A DNA stretch of 64,000 nt from Pseudomonas sp. NCCP-436. Its GTDB lineage: Bacteria > Pseudomonadota > Gammaproteobacteria > Pseudomonadales > Pseudomonadaceae. The stretch is taken from NCBI RefSeq assembly GCF_019656335.1, contig NZ_BPLZ01000010.1:1-64000 (forward strand), read 5' to 3'. This document shows positions 1 through 9,933 of the stretch, piece after piece. The notes below the pieces were generated by a model. It was not told the DNA's origin. It saw nothing but the letters and a program-made list of their open reading frames with translations, and ran no database searches. Both the position numbers and the translations under genes were made by a program. Each line of letters starts with the position of its first letter. Position 1 is the stretch's first letter.

Positions 1-888
<888 letters not shown>

Positions 889-897
889 CTCACAGCC

Positions 898-927
898 GCA
901 GGAGCCTTCCCCCGGGCCGGCTCCTGC
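898..927 (+). terminator. Hairpin after acs, possible terminator
   Basis: A perfect 9-bp stem (GCAGGAGCC pairing with GGCTCCTGC) with a 12-nt loop begins 10 nt after the acs stop. No T-run follows directly, so it is a weak intrinsic terminator or a 3'-end stabilising hairpin. Confidence 0.5.
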
Positions 928-1058
928 AGCGCCCCTTCTGCAAAAAATCAAACGCTTGCTTGGATTGCCTATTCAAACGTCTTTCAGGCAGCATCCGGCC
1001 ATCGGCTCGTCCAATAGTGGCGTTGCCAACCTATCCCTCACGCAATGCCGAGGCCACC

Positions 1059-1514
1059 ATGCGTATCGTCCAAGCCACTCTGGAACACCTGGATCTGCTG
1101 ACGCCCCTGTTCGTCAAATACCGCGAATTCTACGGCGAGCTGCCCTATCCCGAGTCATCACGCAAGTTTCTGGAAAAACGCCTGACGCGCAAGGAGTCGG
1201 TAATCTACCTTGCGCTGGCCGACGACGAAGAGCGTCTGCTGGGCTTCTGCCAGCTCTATCCCAGCTATTCGTCCCTGGCCCTCAAGCGCGTCTGGATTCT
1301 CAATGATATCTATGTGGCTGAGGATGCCCGCCGCCAACTGGTGGCGGACCGTCTGCTGCACACAGCCAGGCAAATGGCCAAGGACACCAATGCCGTGCGC
1401 ATGCGCGTGGCTACCAGCCGTGACAACCAGGTGGCACAAAAAGTTTACGAATCCATCGGCTTTCATGAGGACAGCCAGTTCAAGAACTACGTTCTGTCCA
1501 TCAGCGAAGACTAG
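1059..1514 (+). CDS. GNAT family N-acetyltransferase
   Basis: This 151-residue protein has the GNAT fold: an N-terminal strand and helix, a central WILNDIYVAEDARRQLVADRLL stretch covering the acetyl-CoA-binding turn in degenerate form, and a C-terminal VYESIGFHED motif typical of the last strands. The substrate cannot be told from sequence. I chose the ATG at 1059 because homologous GNATs begin with MRIVQAT-like residues; an upstream in-frame ATG would add 33 uncharacteristic residues. The gene stands alone between acs and mtfA, and a dispersed repeat starts at its stop codon. Confidence 0.8.
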   Translation: MRIVQATLEHLDLLTPLFVKYREFYGELPYPESSRKFLEKRLTRKESVIYLALADDEERLLGFCQLYPSYSSLALKRVWILNDIYVAEDARRQLVADRLLHTARQMAKDTNAVRMRVATSRDNQVAQKVYESIGFHEDSQFKNYVLSISED

Positions 1515-1653
1515 GCTCCGCACGAAAACCTTCGCGCGAAGCTCAGCAGGGAAAGAACAGGCGAAGAAGCTCGGTTCACGTGCTGTACATGATCATTGCG
1601 AACCTGTTCCTAACACCGCATAACCTAACCCGGGTACTTTTCGTAAACACTCC
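1514..1653 (+). repeat. Dispersed intergenic repeat, copy 1 (MITE-like)
   Basis: About 140 bp beginning at the last base of the TAG stop of the GNAT gene with GGCTCCGCACGAAAA and ending near TACTTTTCGTAAAC, so the ends are imperfect inverted repeats (ACGAAAA and TTTTCGT). Inside it, AACCTGTTCCTAACACCGC matches AGCCTGTTTCTAACGCCGC of the copy at 38657-38787 at 16 of 19 positions. It has no coding capacity. The rest of the gap to 1813 shows nothing recognisable. Confidence 0.6.
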
Positions 1654-1813
1654 AGGCTCGCCCAAGGTTTCTTCTGAGCTTACTTATCGGCACAGCCTAT
1701 TAGGTACTGCATAACAATCGATTTGAACGAGGCGAAAGAGTGACCTGCCCCGGGCTTGTAGCAAGCCACACAGCGCCTTAAGGTTCGCAGCCAATTCTCA
1801 CGAAACCTTAGCT

Positions 1814-2641
1814 ATGTGGTCATTCAAGGCCTGGCGCCGACGCCGCATCCTTCAACGCCATCAGATCCAGCCCGCGCAGTGGCAAGCAGTGCTCGCGCGT
1901 CTGCCGATCCTCGATGGGTTAAGCGAACAGGAGTTGCAACGGTTGCGTGAGCGCGCCGTGCTGTTTCTCCACGACAAGCGTCTGACTGCCCTGCCCGGCG
2001 TCACTCTGGGCGAGCACGAACGCCTGCTACTGGCCGTCCAGGCACAACTTCCACTGCTTAATCTGGAGGATCTGGACTGGTATCAGGGCTTCCACGAAAT
2101 CGTTCTCTACCCGGACGACTTCCTCAGCCCCCAGCGCTACCGCGACGCCAGCGGCGTCGAACATGAATGGGACGATGCCCGCAGTGGCGAAGCCTGGCAG
2201 CAGGGCCCGGTGATCCTTGCCTGGCCCGGCGTCGAGAGCAGCGGTGGCTGGGCGGGTTACAACCTGGTGATCCATGAGCTGGCGCACAAACTCGACATGC
2301 TCAACGGTGGCGCCAACGGTCTGCCACCGTTGCACCGCGACATGCGTGTGCAGGACTGGGCCAGCGCCATGCAAAGTGCATACGACGCACTGAATAAGGA
2401 GCTGGATGCGAACCCCGAGGCGGAAACCGCCATCGATCCCTATGCCGCAGAGGATCCGGCGGAATTCTTCGCCGTGACCAGCGAGTATTTCTTCAGCGCG
2501 CCGGATCTGCTGGAAGCCGCATTTTCAGAGGTCTACAGGCAACTGATGAGGTTCTACCGCCAGGATCCGCTGCAGCGCCTGCGTCGCCTGCAGGCCGAAC
2601 ACCCCGACTACCGGCCAGTCGAAAACACGACCAATGACTAA
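1814..2641 (+). CDS. mtfA: MtfA-type zinc metallopeptidase
   Basis: This 275-residue soluble protein belongs to the MtfA/YeeI family (peptidase family M90). The E. coli member binds the repressor Mlc and has peptidase activity. The HExxH zinc motif is HELAH at residues 154-158, followed by the conserved KLDMLNGGANG segment, and a likely third ligand lies in the AEDPAEFFA stretch near residue 210. The length matches the family. It lies directly upstream of ppa on the same strand, but the ppa promoter-like sequence in the gap suggests separate transcription. The physiological substrate in Pseudomonas is not known. Confidence 0.88.
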   Translation: MWSFKAWRRRRILQRHQIQPAQWQAVLARLPILDGLSEQELQRLRERAVLFLHDKRLTALPGVTLGEHERLLLAVQAQLPLLNLEDLDWYQGFHEIVLYPDDFLSPQRYRDASGVEHEWDDARSGEAWQQGPVILAWPGVESSGGWAGYNLVIHELAHKLDMLNGGANGLPPLHRDMRVQDWASAMQSAYDALNKELDANPEAETAIDPYAAEDPAEFFAVTSEYFFSAPDLLEAAFSEVYRQLMRFYRQDPLQRLRRLQAEHPDYRPVENTTND

Positions 2642-2675
2642 GCACGCCGCCGTAGTAACGCCTTCTGAATGCGCC

Positions 2676-2681
2676 TATAAT
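2676..2681 (+). promoter_or_regulatory. Probable sigma-70 -10 box for ppa
   Basis: A consensus TATAAT lies 39 bp upstream of the ppa start codon. The hexamer at the -35 position is poor, so the call rests on the perfect -10 and its placement in the short mtfA-ppa gap. Confidence 0.55.
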
Positions 2682-2719
2682 GCGCCCCACTTTTTTGGCC
2701 CCTCCCTGGGAGTTCCCCC

Positions 2720-3247
2720 ATGAGCTACAGCAAGATCCCGGCCGGTAAAGACCTGCCGAACGACATCTACGTTGCCATCGAAATCCCGGCCAACCATGCG
2801 CCGATCAAATACGAAATCGACCATGACAGCGACTGCCTGATGGTTGACCGCTTCATGGCCACCCCCATGTTCTACCCGGCCAACTACGGCTTCATCCCGC
2901 ACACCCTGGCCGACGACGGCGACCCGCTCGACGTACTGGTCGTAACTCCTTACCCGGTTGCTCCGGGTTCAGTGATCCGCGCTCGCCCGGTGGGCGTACT
3001 GCACATGAGCGACGAAGCCGGTGGCGACGCCAAACTGGTTGCCGTTCCGCACGACAAACTGACCGTTCTGTACAAGGATGTTCAGGAGTACACCGACCTG
3101 CCCCCGCTGCTGATTGAGCAGATCAAGCACTTCTTCGAGAACTACAAGGATCTGGAGAAGGGCAAATGGGTCAAGGTAGAAGGCTGGGGCAGCGCTGAAG
3201 AAGCCCGTGGCCTGATCAACAAGGCAGTCGCGGCCTACCAGAAGTAA
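2720..3247 (+). CDS. ppa: Inorganic pyrophosphatase (family I)
   Basis: This 175-residue cytosolic enzyme hydrolyses the pyrophosphate released by biosynthetic reactions. The family I signature, acidic residues in [10 protein letters not shown] near residues 64-73, binds the catalytic magnesium ions, and the length is exactly that of bacterial hexameric enzymes. A GGGAG ribosome-binding site precedes the ATG. A -10 box upstream and a strong intrinsic terminator downstream mark it as a single-gene transcription unit. It carries no unusual feature. Confidence 0.97.
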   Translation: MSYSKIPAGKDLPNDIYVAIEIPANHAPIKYEIDHDSDCLMVDRFMATPMFYPANYGFIPHTLADDGDPLDVLVVTPYPVAPGSVIRARPVGVLHMSDEAGGDAKLVAVPHDKLTVLYKDVQEYTDLPPLLIEQIKHFFENYKDLEKGKWVKVEGWGSAEEARGLINKAVAAYQK

Positions 3248-3263
3248 GCCCTGACACCTTCAT

Positions 3264-3289
3264 AAAGCCGGCCACAAGCCGGCTTTTTT
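3264..3289 (+). terminator. Intrinsic terminator of ppa
   Basis: AAAGCCGGC and GCCGGCTTT form a 9-bp stem around a CACAA loop, followed by a T-rich tail, 17 nt after the ppa stop. Confidence 0.9.
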
Positions 3290-3639
3290 ATTACTCGGAG
3301 AAATCCTGCGGCAAGTCGTGGTTTAAGAAACCCTCCACGCCCTTCCTGCACAAATCATCTCTGGCAACTTTCGAACGTTTCTGGAATCCGTAAACTGGCC
3401 GCCTTCATCGGTCCCGTGCTATTCATCACCACTCCCGGCCGGTCGGTTTCGATACTTCGGCCCACCCGGCAAGATCGGAATTCCTCTGTCATGAAATCAA
3501 CGAAAGCTCCATTCCTCAGCTTCAGCTCCTGCCATCAACCTCATTCAGAGCAAATAGCATCGCCAAACTCTGGCAGAAAGACAGCATGCCGATATGCTGT
3601 ATATGACACTTTTCAAGATCAACTGGCTGGCCTACACAC
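3290..3639. other. Non-coding gap upstream of the wsp operon
   Basis: This 350-bp stretch lies between the ppa terminator and wspA. Open frames in it have no recognisable similarity or good start signals. It should hold the wsp promoter, but I could not identify convincing -35/-10, sigma-54 or sigma-28 elements. Confidence 0.5.
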
Positions 3640-5277
3640 ATGATCAACCTGACCGTACGCACTCGAATCATCGTCAGCTTCATGCTGATCATTACCATCC
3701 TGGTGCTGCTGGTAGGTATTTCCCACACGCGCCTGACCGCTATAGAAAATGAGGCCACAAGCATACGCAACGATGCGATCGCCGGCCTAAACCAACTGAG
3801 CAAGGTGCAACACAATTGGGCGCGCCACATGCTCGATACCCGTCGCCTGCTGCTTCGCTACGGCGATGATGGAATCGAAAGTGCCACCGTGCTTGCTTCT
3901 CATCGCGAGGATCTGGCCACAAGCGAGAAGGGGCTGACCGAAAGCCTCGACGCCTTTCTGAAAACAATTACCGTAGAAGAAGAGCACAGGCTGGCAGAGC
4001 GACTGGACGAAGAAAAGCTGCTCTATCTGAGAAACCATGCCCAAATGCTGGAAATTCTCGAACATGCCGGCCTTGAAGAAGCCCGCGCCTTTAGCCGGGA
4101 TCATGTTTATACGGAATGGGAGACCGGCCAGAGCACGCTGGGAGAGCTCTTTGCTCTGGGCTCCGAACGTACCGACCGTGCCGCTGAGATGATTCGTGAG
4201 TCGGTAAACAAGCTGGAGATTGCTCTGATCATTGCGATCCTGCTTGCCATCGCCATCTCGGCCATTTGCGGCTGGCTGATGATGCGAGCCATCACTCAGC
4301 CGGTCGAGAGTATCGTCAATACCCTGAAGATTCTGGAAAACGGCGACCTCTCGGCCACCCTTGATCTGCATCGGCGCGACGAATTCAACGCCATCGAGAT
4401 AGGTTTCAACAGCATGGTCAGGGAGTTAAAGAACCTGGTCGGCAATGCCCAGCGTTCAGCCGTGCAGATGATCACGTCGGTAACCGAGATCGCCGCCACC
4501 TCCCGTCAGCAGCAGGCCACTGCCACAGAAACGGCTGCCACTACCACGGAGATAGGTGCCACCTCCAGGGAAATAGCAGCCACATCGCGTGATCTGGTAC
4601 GCACCATGGGAGAGGTATCAGACAATGCCGAGCAAACCTCCATTCTTGCCGGCACCGGTCAGCTCGGGCTGTCACGCATGGAGGAAATCATGCACCAGGT
4701 GATGGGGGCTGCCGACGTGGTCAACGGCAAGCTTTCGATCCTCAACGAGAAGGCCGGCAACATCAACCAAGTGGTCACCACCATCGTCAAGGTGGCCGAC
4801 CAGACCAACCTGCTTTCGCTCAATGCGGCCATCGAGGCGGAAAAGGCCGGTGAATACGGCAAGGGCTTCGCCGTGGTGGCCGTGGAGGTGCGCCGCCTTG
4901 CTGACCAGACCGCAGTAGCCACCTATGACATCGAGCAGATGGTGCGCGAAATCCAGTCTGCGGTCTCCGCCGGGGTGATGGGCATGGACAAGTTTTCCGA
5001 GGAGGTGCGCCGCGGTATCGGCGAGATGGCACAACTGGGCGACCAGTTGAGCCAGATCATCCAGCAGGTACAGGCACTGGCACCGCGCATCCAGATGGTC
5101 AATGAAGGCATGCAAGCCCAGTCAACCGGCGCCGAGCAAATCAATCAGGCACTGGTGCAACTGAGCGAAGCCAGCAGCCAGACGGTCGACTCGCTGCGTC
5201 AGGCCGGCAGTGCCATAGACGAGCTGAACCAGGTCGCCAATAACCTGCGCGTTGGCGTCAGTCGCTTCAAGGTCTGA
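3640..5277 (+). CDS. wspA: Wsp surface-sensing chemoreceptor WspA
   Basis: This 545-residue membrane chemoreceptor is the input of the Wsp system, which senses surface contact or envelope stress and raises c-di-GMP. It has a transmembrane helix at about residues 8-30, a periplasmic four-helix-type domain, a second helix near 193-216, a HAMP domain, and a long cytoplasmic signalling hairpin whose tip reads [18 protein letters not shown]. The AEKAGE variant of the usual AARAGE is, from memory, typical of WspA. No CheR-binding pentapeptide is present at the C-terminus. The ribosome-binding site is weak. wspB follows after 2 bp, so this is the first gene of a seven-gene operon. Confidence 0.93.
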   Translation: MINLTVRTRIIVSFMLIITILVLLVGISHTRLTAIENEATSIRNDAIAGLNQLSKVQHNWARHMLDTRRLLLRYGDDGIESATVLASHREDLATSEKGLTESLDAFLKTITVEEEHRLAERLDEEKLLYLRNHAQMLEILEHAGLEEARAFSRDHVYTEWETGQSTLGELFALGSERTDRAAEMIRESVNKLEIALIIAILLAIAISAICGWLMMRAITQPVESIVNTLKILENGDLSATLDLHRRDEFNAIEIGFNSMVRELKNLVGNAQRSAVQMITSVTEIAATSRQQQATATETAATTTEIGATSREIAATSRDLVRTMGEVSDNAEQTSILAGTGQLGLSRMEEIMHQVMGAADVVNGKLSILNEKAGNINQVVTTIVKVADQTNLLSLNAAIEAEKAGEYGKGFAVVAVEVRRLADQTAVATYDIEQMVREIQSAVSAGVMGMDKFSEEVRRGIGEMAQLGDQLSQIIQQVQALAPRIQMVNEGMQAQSTGAEQINQALVQLSEASSQTVDSLRQAGSAIDELNQVANNLRVGVSRFKV

Positions 5278-5279
5278 AC

Positions 5280-5771
5280 ATGCCGGCCACCCGCAAGACC
5301 CAATCCGGCGAACTGCACCTGCAGTTCCGCCTCGGCCCGGACCGCTATGCCCTACCAGCCAGCGCCGTGGTCGAAGTGCTGCCCAGACGGCCGCTGAAGC
5401 AGTTGCCCGAGGCCCCCGAATGGGTTGCTGGACTGTTCGAGCATCGTGGCCGGATGATTCCGGTTATCGACCTGCCCTGCCGCCTGCTGGGTCAAGCAGC
5501 TCGCTCGCGCAGCAGCACACGCTTGGTACTGGTTCGCTTCGACGCCCGCCTGGGAGAAAATTCGCCTGTACTCGGCCTGCTGCTGGAGCAGGCAACCGAA
5601 ACCCTGCGCCTACATCCCGAACAATTCGTCGCTAACGGCCTGGAGGCAGTGCTGCCGAATTATCTGGGCCCGGTTCAGAAAAGCGCACAAGGTGTCATCC
5701 AGCGCATAGAAGTCGATCAGTTGCTCGACGATGCACTGCGCGCCATGTTGTTCCGTGCAGGCAAGGACTGA
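5280..5771 (+). CDS. wspB: Wsp coupling protein WspB (CheW-like)
   Basis: A 163-residue CheW-domain protein that couples receptor WspA to kinase WspE. The CheW fold is visible in FRLGPDRYALPASAVVEVLP near the N-terminus and in the HRGRMIPVIDL segment in the middle. It has a single domain, no membrane segment, and usual family length. It starts 2 bp after the wspA stop, consistent with translational coupling. It is one of two CheW-type proteins in the operon, the other being WspD. Confidence 0.9.
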   Translation: MPATRKTQSGELHLQFRLGPDRYALPASAVVEVLPRRPLKQLPEAPEWVAGLFEHRGRMIPVIDLPCRLLGQAARSRSSTRLVLVRFDARLGENSPVLGLLLEQATETLRLHPEQFVANGLEAVLPNYLGPVQKSAQGVIQRIEVDQLLDDALRAMLFRAGKD

Positions 5772-5775
5772 CGCC

Positions 5776-7020
5776 ATGCTTGAGCAGATCGAACGCCTGC
5801 TAAAGCAACGCATCGGCCTGGACGCCGAATCGGTTGGGCGCAGTGTCATTGAACGCGCCGTGCGTCAACGCATGAAGGCCATCGGTCAGCACGAAGCGGA
5901 AACTTACTGGTTGACCCTCTGTAGCTCGCCCGGAGAGCAGCAGGCCCTGGTAGAGACGGTCGTAGTGCCGGAAACCTGGTTTTTCCGCTACCCCGACGCA
6001 TTCCGGGCTCTGGCACGCCTGGCTCTGGAGCGGCACGCACAGTTGCAGGGGGCTCGCACCCTGCGCCTGATCAGCCTGCCGTGCTCCAGTGGCGAGGAAC
6101 CCTACTCCATGGCCATGACCCTGCTCGATGCCGGTTTTGCCCCGAGCCAGTTTCAGATCGACGCTCTGGATGTCAGTGAGAAGGTACTGGAGCATGCGCG
6201 CCGAGGCCTGTACGGACGCAACTCGTTCCGCGGCAATACCCTGGAGTTTCGCGAACGCTACTTCCGCGAGCAGGCAGGTGAATTTCTGCTCGACGAGCGT
6301 GTGCGCTCCTGCGTACGCCTGCGCGCCGGCAACCTGCTCGACAGCAATTTGCTCACGACAGAGCCACCTTACGACTTCATCTTCTGCCGTAACCTGCTGA
6401 TCTACTTTGACCGCGCCACACAGCTCCGCGCACTCCAACAGCTCAAGCGCCAGCTGCAACCCGAAGGCCTGCTATTCGTCGGTCCGGCCGAAGCCAGCCT
6501 GGCCAGCCAGAATGGTCTGCAAGCACTGGGGCACCAGCAGACCTTCGCCTTCCGTCTGTCACCCGCCACAGCAGCGGAACAACCGCCTCCCCGGGTACCG
6601 GACTGCCGCCCGCGCACGCGTGCCACGCCAGTGCCGCGTCTAGCTGCCACTGCCAAGCCACGAGCGAAGTCCCTTGAGGCCAAGCCCACACCCGCTCCGG
6701 CGAAGAGCAGCGATCTCTGGCAGGAAGTCGCCAACCTGGCCAATGCTGGTCGTAGTGCCGAAGCCCGCCTGCTCTGCGAACGTCAACTGCAACAGCAAGG
6801 GCCTTGTGCAACCGCATACTACTGGCTGGGGCTGCTCAGCGACGCAGACGGCAACGACGAACAGGCCAGCGCCTACTATCGTAAAGCGATCTATCTCCAA
6901 CCCCGGCACCGCGAAGCGCTGGCTCACCTGGCTACACACCTGGAAGCCCAGGGGGACATGGCCGGCGCCAAGCGCCTGTATCAGCGGGCGCAGACCGATG
7001 GAGTAGCGGACAATGACTGA
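5776..7020 (+). CDS. wspC: Wsp methyltransferase WspC (CheR with C-terminal TPR)
   Basis: This 414-residue protein is a CheR-type SAM-dependent methyltransferase that methylates glutamates of WspA. The N-terminal CheR helical domain is followed by the SAM-binding Rossmann domain (SLPCSSGEEPYSMAMTLL near residues 103-120, and DFIFCRNLLIYFD). A proline/alanine-rich linker then leads to tetratricopeptide-like repeats at the C-terminus (YYWLGLLSDADGND and EQASAYYRKAIYLQP), as in known WspC. The ATG at 5776 is preferred over upstream starts because it gives the CheR N-terminus MLEQIERLLKQ. Its end overlaps the wspD start by 8 bp. Confidence 0.92.
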   Translation: MLEQIERLLKQRIGLDAESVGRSVIERAVRQRMKAIGQHEAETYWLTLCSSPGEQQALVETVVVPETWFFRYPDAFRALARLALERHAQLQGARTLRLISLPCSSGEEPYSMAMTLLDAGFAPSQFQIDALDVSEKVLEHARRGLYGRNSFRGNTLEFRERYFREQAGEFLLDERVRSCVRLRAGNLLDSNLLTTEPPYDFIFCRNLLIYFDRATQLRALQQLKRQLQPEGLLFVGPAEASLASQNGLQALGHQQTFAFRLSPATAAEQPPPRVPDCRPRTRATPVPRLAATAKPRAKSLEAKPTPAPAKSSDLWQEVANLANAGRSAEARLLCERQLQQQGPCATAYYWLGLLSDADGNDEQASAYYRKAIYLQPRHREALAHLATHLEAQGDMAGAKRLYQRAQTDGVADND

Positions 7021-7681
7021 TACCAGACACCAGACTACAGTGGACGACTGCTGGAATCGCATCGGAGTTTTCGGCGACAAAAGCTGCCCGCTGGTGGAGC
7101 GACATATCCACTGCCGCAACTGCGAAACCTACAGCGCTGCGGCCATTACCCTACTCGACCGCTATGGCGACAGTCTGTCAGACAGTGGCAACTACGGAAA
7201 AGACGAAGGCCGGCAGCACAGCGCCGAGCAAAGCTCGCTATTGATTTTCCGTCTTGGTGACCAATGGCTGGCCATCGCCAGTCGCTGCCTGGCCGAGGTC
7301 ATGCCCGTTTCCCCCGTGCACGGCCTGCCCCACCGACGCAAGCGCGGCCTGTTGGGCGTGATCAACGTGCGCGGGACGCTGGTTGCCTGCCTGTCATTGG
7401 AGGAACTGCTGGGACTGGATGGCGCTACGCAAAACCACCATGAACGTCGGGTAATACCGCGCATGCTGATCCTGCAGAGCGACAGCGGCCCACTTGTGGT
7501 ACCGGTCGACGAGATCCGCGGTATCCAGCGCATCCCCGACCATGCGATCAGTCCAGGCAAGGGCGATGCCGGCCAGACCATCAGCCGCTTCACCCTCGGC
7601 GTACTGCAATGGCAGGGATACAGCATCACCCTGCTCGACGAAGAACCACTGCTGCACCATATGCTGGGGAGCCTTGCGTGA
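7013..7681 (+). CDS. wspD: Wsp coupling protein WspD (CheW-like)
   Basis: This 222-residue protein is the second CheW-type adaptor of the operon. About 80 N-terminal residues, including a CPLVERHIHCRNCETY segment with three cysteines, precede the CheW domain that begins at LLIFRLGDQWLAIASRC. The long extension separates WspD from WspB. The gene overlaps wspC by 8 bp, and its TGA stop overlaps the GTG start proposed for wspE, so translation is probably coupled. Confidence 0.9.
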   Translation: MTDTRHQTTVDDCWNRIGVFGDKSCPLVERHIHCRNCETYSAAAITLLDRYGDSLSDSGNYGKDEGRQHSAEQSSLLIFRLGDQWLAIASRCLAEVMPVSPVHGLPHRRKRGLLGVINVRGTLVACLSLEELLGLDGATQNHHERRVIPRMLILQSDSGPLVVPVDEIRGIQRIPDHAISPGKGDAGQTISRFTLGVLQWQGYSITLLDEEPLLHHMLGSLA

Positions 7682-9933
7682 CACCGGACCAGATGAGGGA
7701 TGCCTCGCTACTCGATCTCTTCCGCCTGGAGGCGGAGGCACAGAAGCAGGTACTCGAAGCCGGCCTGCTGATTCTTGAGCGCGAGCCGTCCAACGCCGCC
7801 CAACTGGAAGCCTGCATGCGCGCAGCCCACTCGCTCAAGGGTGCAGCTCGCATTGTCGGACTGGACGCCGGCGTACAGGTCGCTCATGCCATGGAAGATT
7901 TGCTGGTAGCTGCTCAGGAGGGCGTGCTACGCCTGCAGCCCGAGCATATCGACACGCTGCTGCAAGGCTCGGATCTGCTGCTGCGCATTGGCCAGTCCCA
8001 GCCCGAGGAAGGGCTTGAGGAACGGGTCGAAAGCGTCAGCAAGCTGCTTCAAGAGCTGCACGGCCAGGCACTTCCCAGCCTGCCGCCAGCGCTTGCTGCG
8101 ACAATACCTTCTCCCGTCCCGCTGCCCCCCGAAACCGGCAGTCAGCCGGCCGCGACACAGTACGCCGAGAGCGAACGTGACGAGCGAGCCCACCGCGTGC
8201 TGCGGATTTCCGCCGAGCGCTTCGACCACCTGATCGACCTTTCAGGCAAATCCGTTGTGGAATTCCAGCGCACTCGGCCGTTGAGCGAGTCGCTGCACCG
8301 TCTCAAGCGCCAGCAGGAGTCGGCCCGGCGCACGCTGGAAACACTGCGCGAACACCTGCTGGGCCAACTGCAGGATCCCACGACACAGACCCTGTTCAAC
8401 GAAAGCCGCAATCTGCTGATCGAATGCCAGCAACAATTGCAGGCCCATCAGGAGCTGTTCGAGGACTTCGTCTGGCATGGCAGTCAGCGCACACAGCAAC
8501 TGTACGATCTGGCACTGGCTTCGCGAATGCGCCCCTTTGCCGATGGTGTCACCGGCATGGCTCGCATGCTGCGCGATCTGGGCCGCTCGCTGGGCAAACA
8601 AGTACGTCTGGAGATTGAAGGCGAGCACACCCAGGTCGACCGGGACGTACTGGAACGGCTGGAAGCACCGCTGACCCATCTGCTGCGCAACGCTGTCGAC
8701 CACGGCATCGAAGAGCCAGCTGTGCGCAGTGCCAAGGGCAAGCCGACAGAAGGCCGTGTGCTGCTGCAGGCGAGTCACCATGCCGGGATGCTGGTGCTGA
8801 AAGTCAGCGACGATGGCGCCGGAATCGACCTGAAGGACGTCGCCCAGGCTGTGATAGAGCGGCACCTTGCGCCGAGCGAGCAGGTAGCGCGGATGACCGA
8901 GGACGAGTTGCTGGCTTTCCTGTTCCTGCCCGGTTTCAGTATGAGCAACCAGGTCACCGAGGTTTCTGGACGCGGCGTCGGCCTTGATGTCGTACAGCAC
9001 GAGATCCGCCGCATGCGTGGCAACGTCCGGCTGACACAGCAAGCCGAGGGCGGCTGTCACTTCCATATCGAACTGCCACTGACCCTGTCGGTAGTACGGG
9101 CTCTGGTAGTGACCATTGGCGGCGAAGCCTATGCCTTTCCGCTGGTGCAGATCGAGCGCATGCTGCGTGTACCACGTTCATCCATCGTCCAACTGGAAGG
9201 GCGACAGCACTTCTGGCTGGATGGCGAACATGTCGGTCTGATATCGGCCGCGCAACTGCTGCAATGCGAAGAGAGACCGGGCGAGGACGACAACATCGCG
9301 GTGGTACTGATCCGCAACCGTGAGCAGTGCCACGGCCTGGCCGTGGAAAGTTTTACCGGCGAGTTCACCCTGGTGCTGATGCCTCTCGACGCCCGCCTGG
9401 GCAAGCTGCGTGACGTTGCCGCCGGAGCCCTGCTGTCCGACGGCACTCCGGTGCTGATCCTCGACATCGACGACCTGCTCAATTCGGTGGACAAGCTGCT
9501 CGGCGAAGGCCGGCTTGATCGCGTCGATGCCGGCAGCCAGATCCGTCACAGCCAGCGCAAGCGCGTGCTGGTGGTGGACGACTCGCTGACCGTACGCGAA
9601 CTGGAGCGCAAACTGCTGCTCAGCCGGGGCTACGAGGTTGCCGTGGCGGTTGACGGTATGGATGGCTGGAATGCCCTGCGTGGCGACGCCTTCGACCTGC
9701 TGATCACCGACATCGACATGCCGCGGATGGATGGTATCGAGCTGGTAAGGCACATTCGCCAGGATTCGCGCCTGCGCAGCCTGCCGGTGATGGTGGTGTC
9801 CTACAAGGATCGCGAAGAAGACCGCCGCCGCGGTCTGGAAGCCGGCGCCGACTATTATCTGGCCAAAGCAAGCTTCCATGACGAGGCGCTGCTCGATGCC
9901 GTACAGACCCTGATCGGAGCCCCCCGCGAATGA
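7678..9933 (+). CDS. wspE: Wsp hybrid histidine kinase WspE (CheA-REC)
   Basis: A 751-residue CheA-type kinase fused to a receiver. The domain order is HPt with phosphorylatable His51 in AAHSLKGAAR, a dimerisation segment, a catalytic ATPase domain with GRGVGLDVV, a CheW-like regulatory domain, and a C-terminal receiver (VVDDSLTVRE, acceptor aspartate in LLITDIDMP). In the known pathway WspE phosphorylates WspR to activate it and WspF to reset the receptor. I place the start at the GTG in a GTGA overlap with wspD. An ATG at 7693 would lose five residues and is possible. Confidence 0.92.
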   Translation: MTPDQMRDASLLDLFRLEAEAQKQVLEAGLLILEREPSNAAQLEACMRAAHSLKGAARIVGLDAGVQVAHAMEDLLVAAQEGVLRLQPEHIDTLLQGSDLLLRIGQSQPEEGLEERVESVSKLLQELHGQALPSLPPALAATIPSPVPLPPETGSQPAATQYAESERDERAHRVLRISAERFDHLIDLSGKSVVEFQRTRPLSESLHRLKRQQESARRTLETLREHLLGQLQDPTTQTLFNESRNLLIECQQQLQAHQELFEDFVWHGSQRTQQLYDLALASRMRPFADGVTGMARMLRDLGRSLGKQVRLEIEGEHTQVDRDVLERLEAPLTHLLRNAVDHGIEEPAVRSAKGKPTEGRVLLQASHHAGMLVLKVSDDGAGIDLKDVAQAVIERHLAPSEQVARMTEDELLAFLFLPGFSMSNQVTEVSGRGVGLDVVQHEIRRMRGNVRLTQQAEGGCHFHIELPLTLSVVRALVVTIGGEAYAFPLVQIERMLRVPRSSIVQLEGRQHFWLDGEHVGLISAAQLLQCEERPGEDDNIAVVLIRNREQCHGLAVESFTGEFTLVLMPLDARLGKLRDVAAGALLSDGTPVLILDIDDLLNSVDKLLGEGRLDRVDAGSQIRHSQRKRVLVVDDSLTVRELERKLLLSRGYEVAVAVDGMDGWNALRGDAFDLLITDIDMPRMDGIELVRHIRQDSRLRSLPVMVVSYKDREEDRRRGLEAGADYYLAKASFHDEALLDAVQTLIGAPRE

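Noticed and set aside
3416-3643. A 75-codon frame in the gap before wspA
   Set aside because: No ribosome-binding site, Ser/Pro-rich product without similarity, and it overlaps the wspA start.
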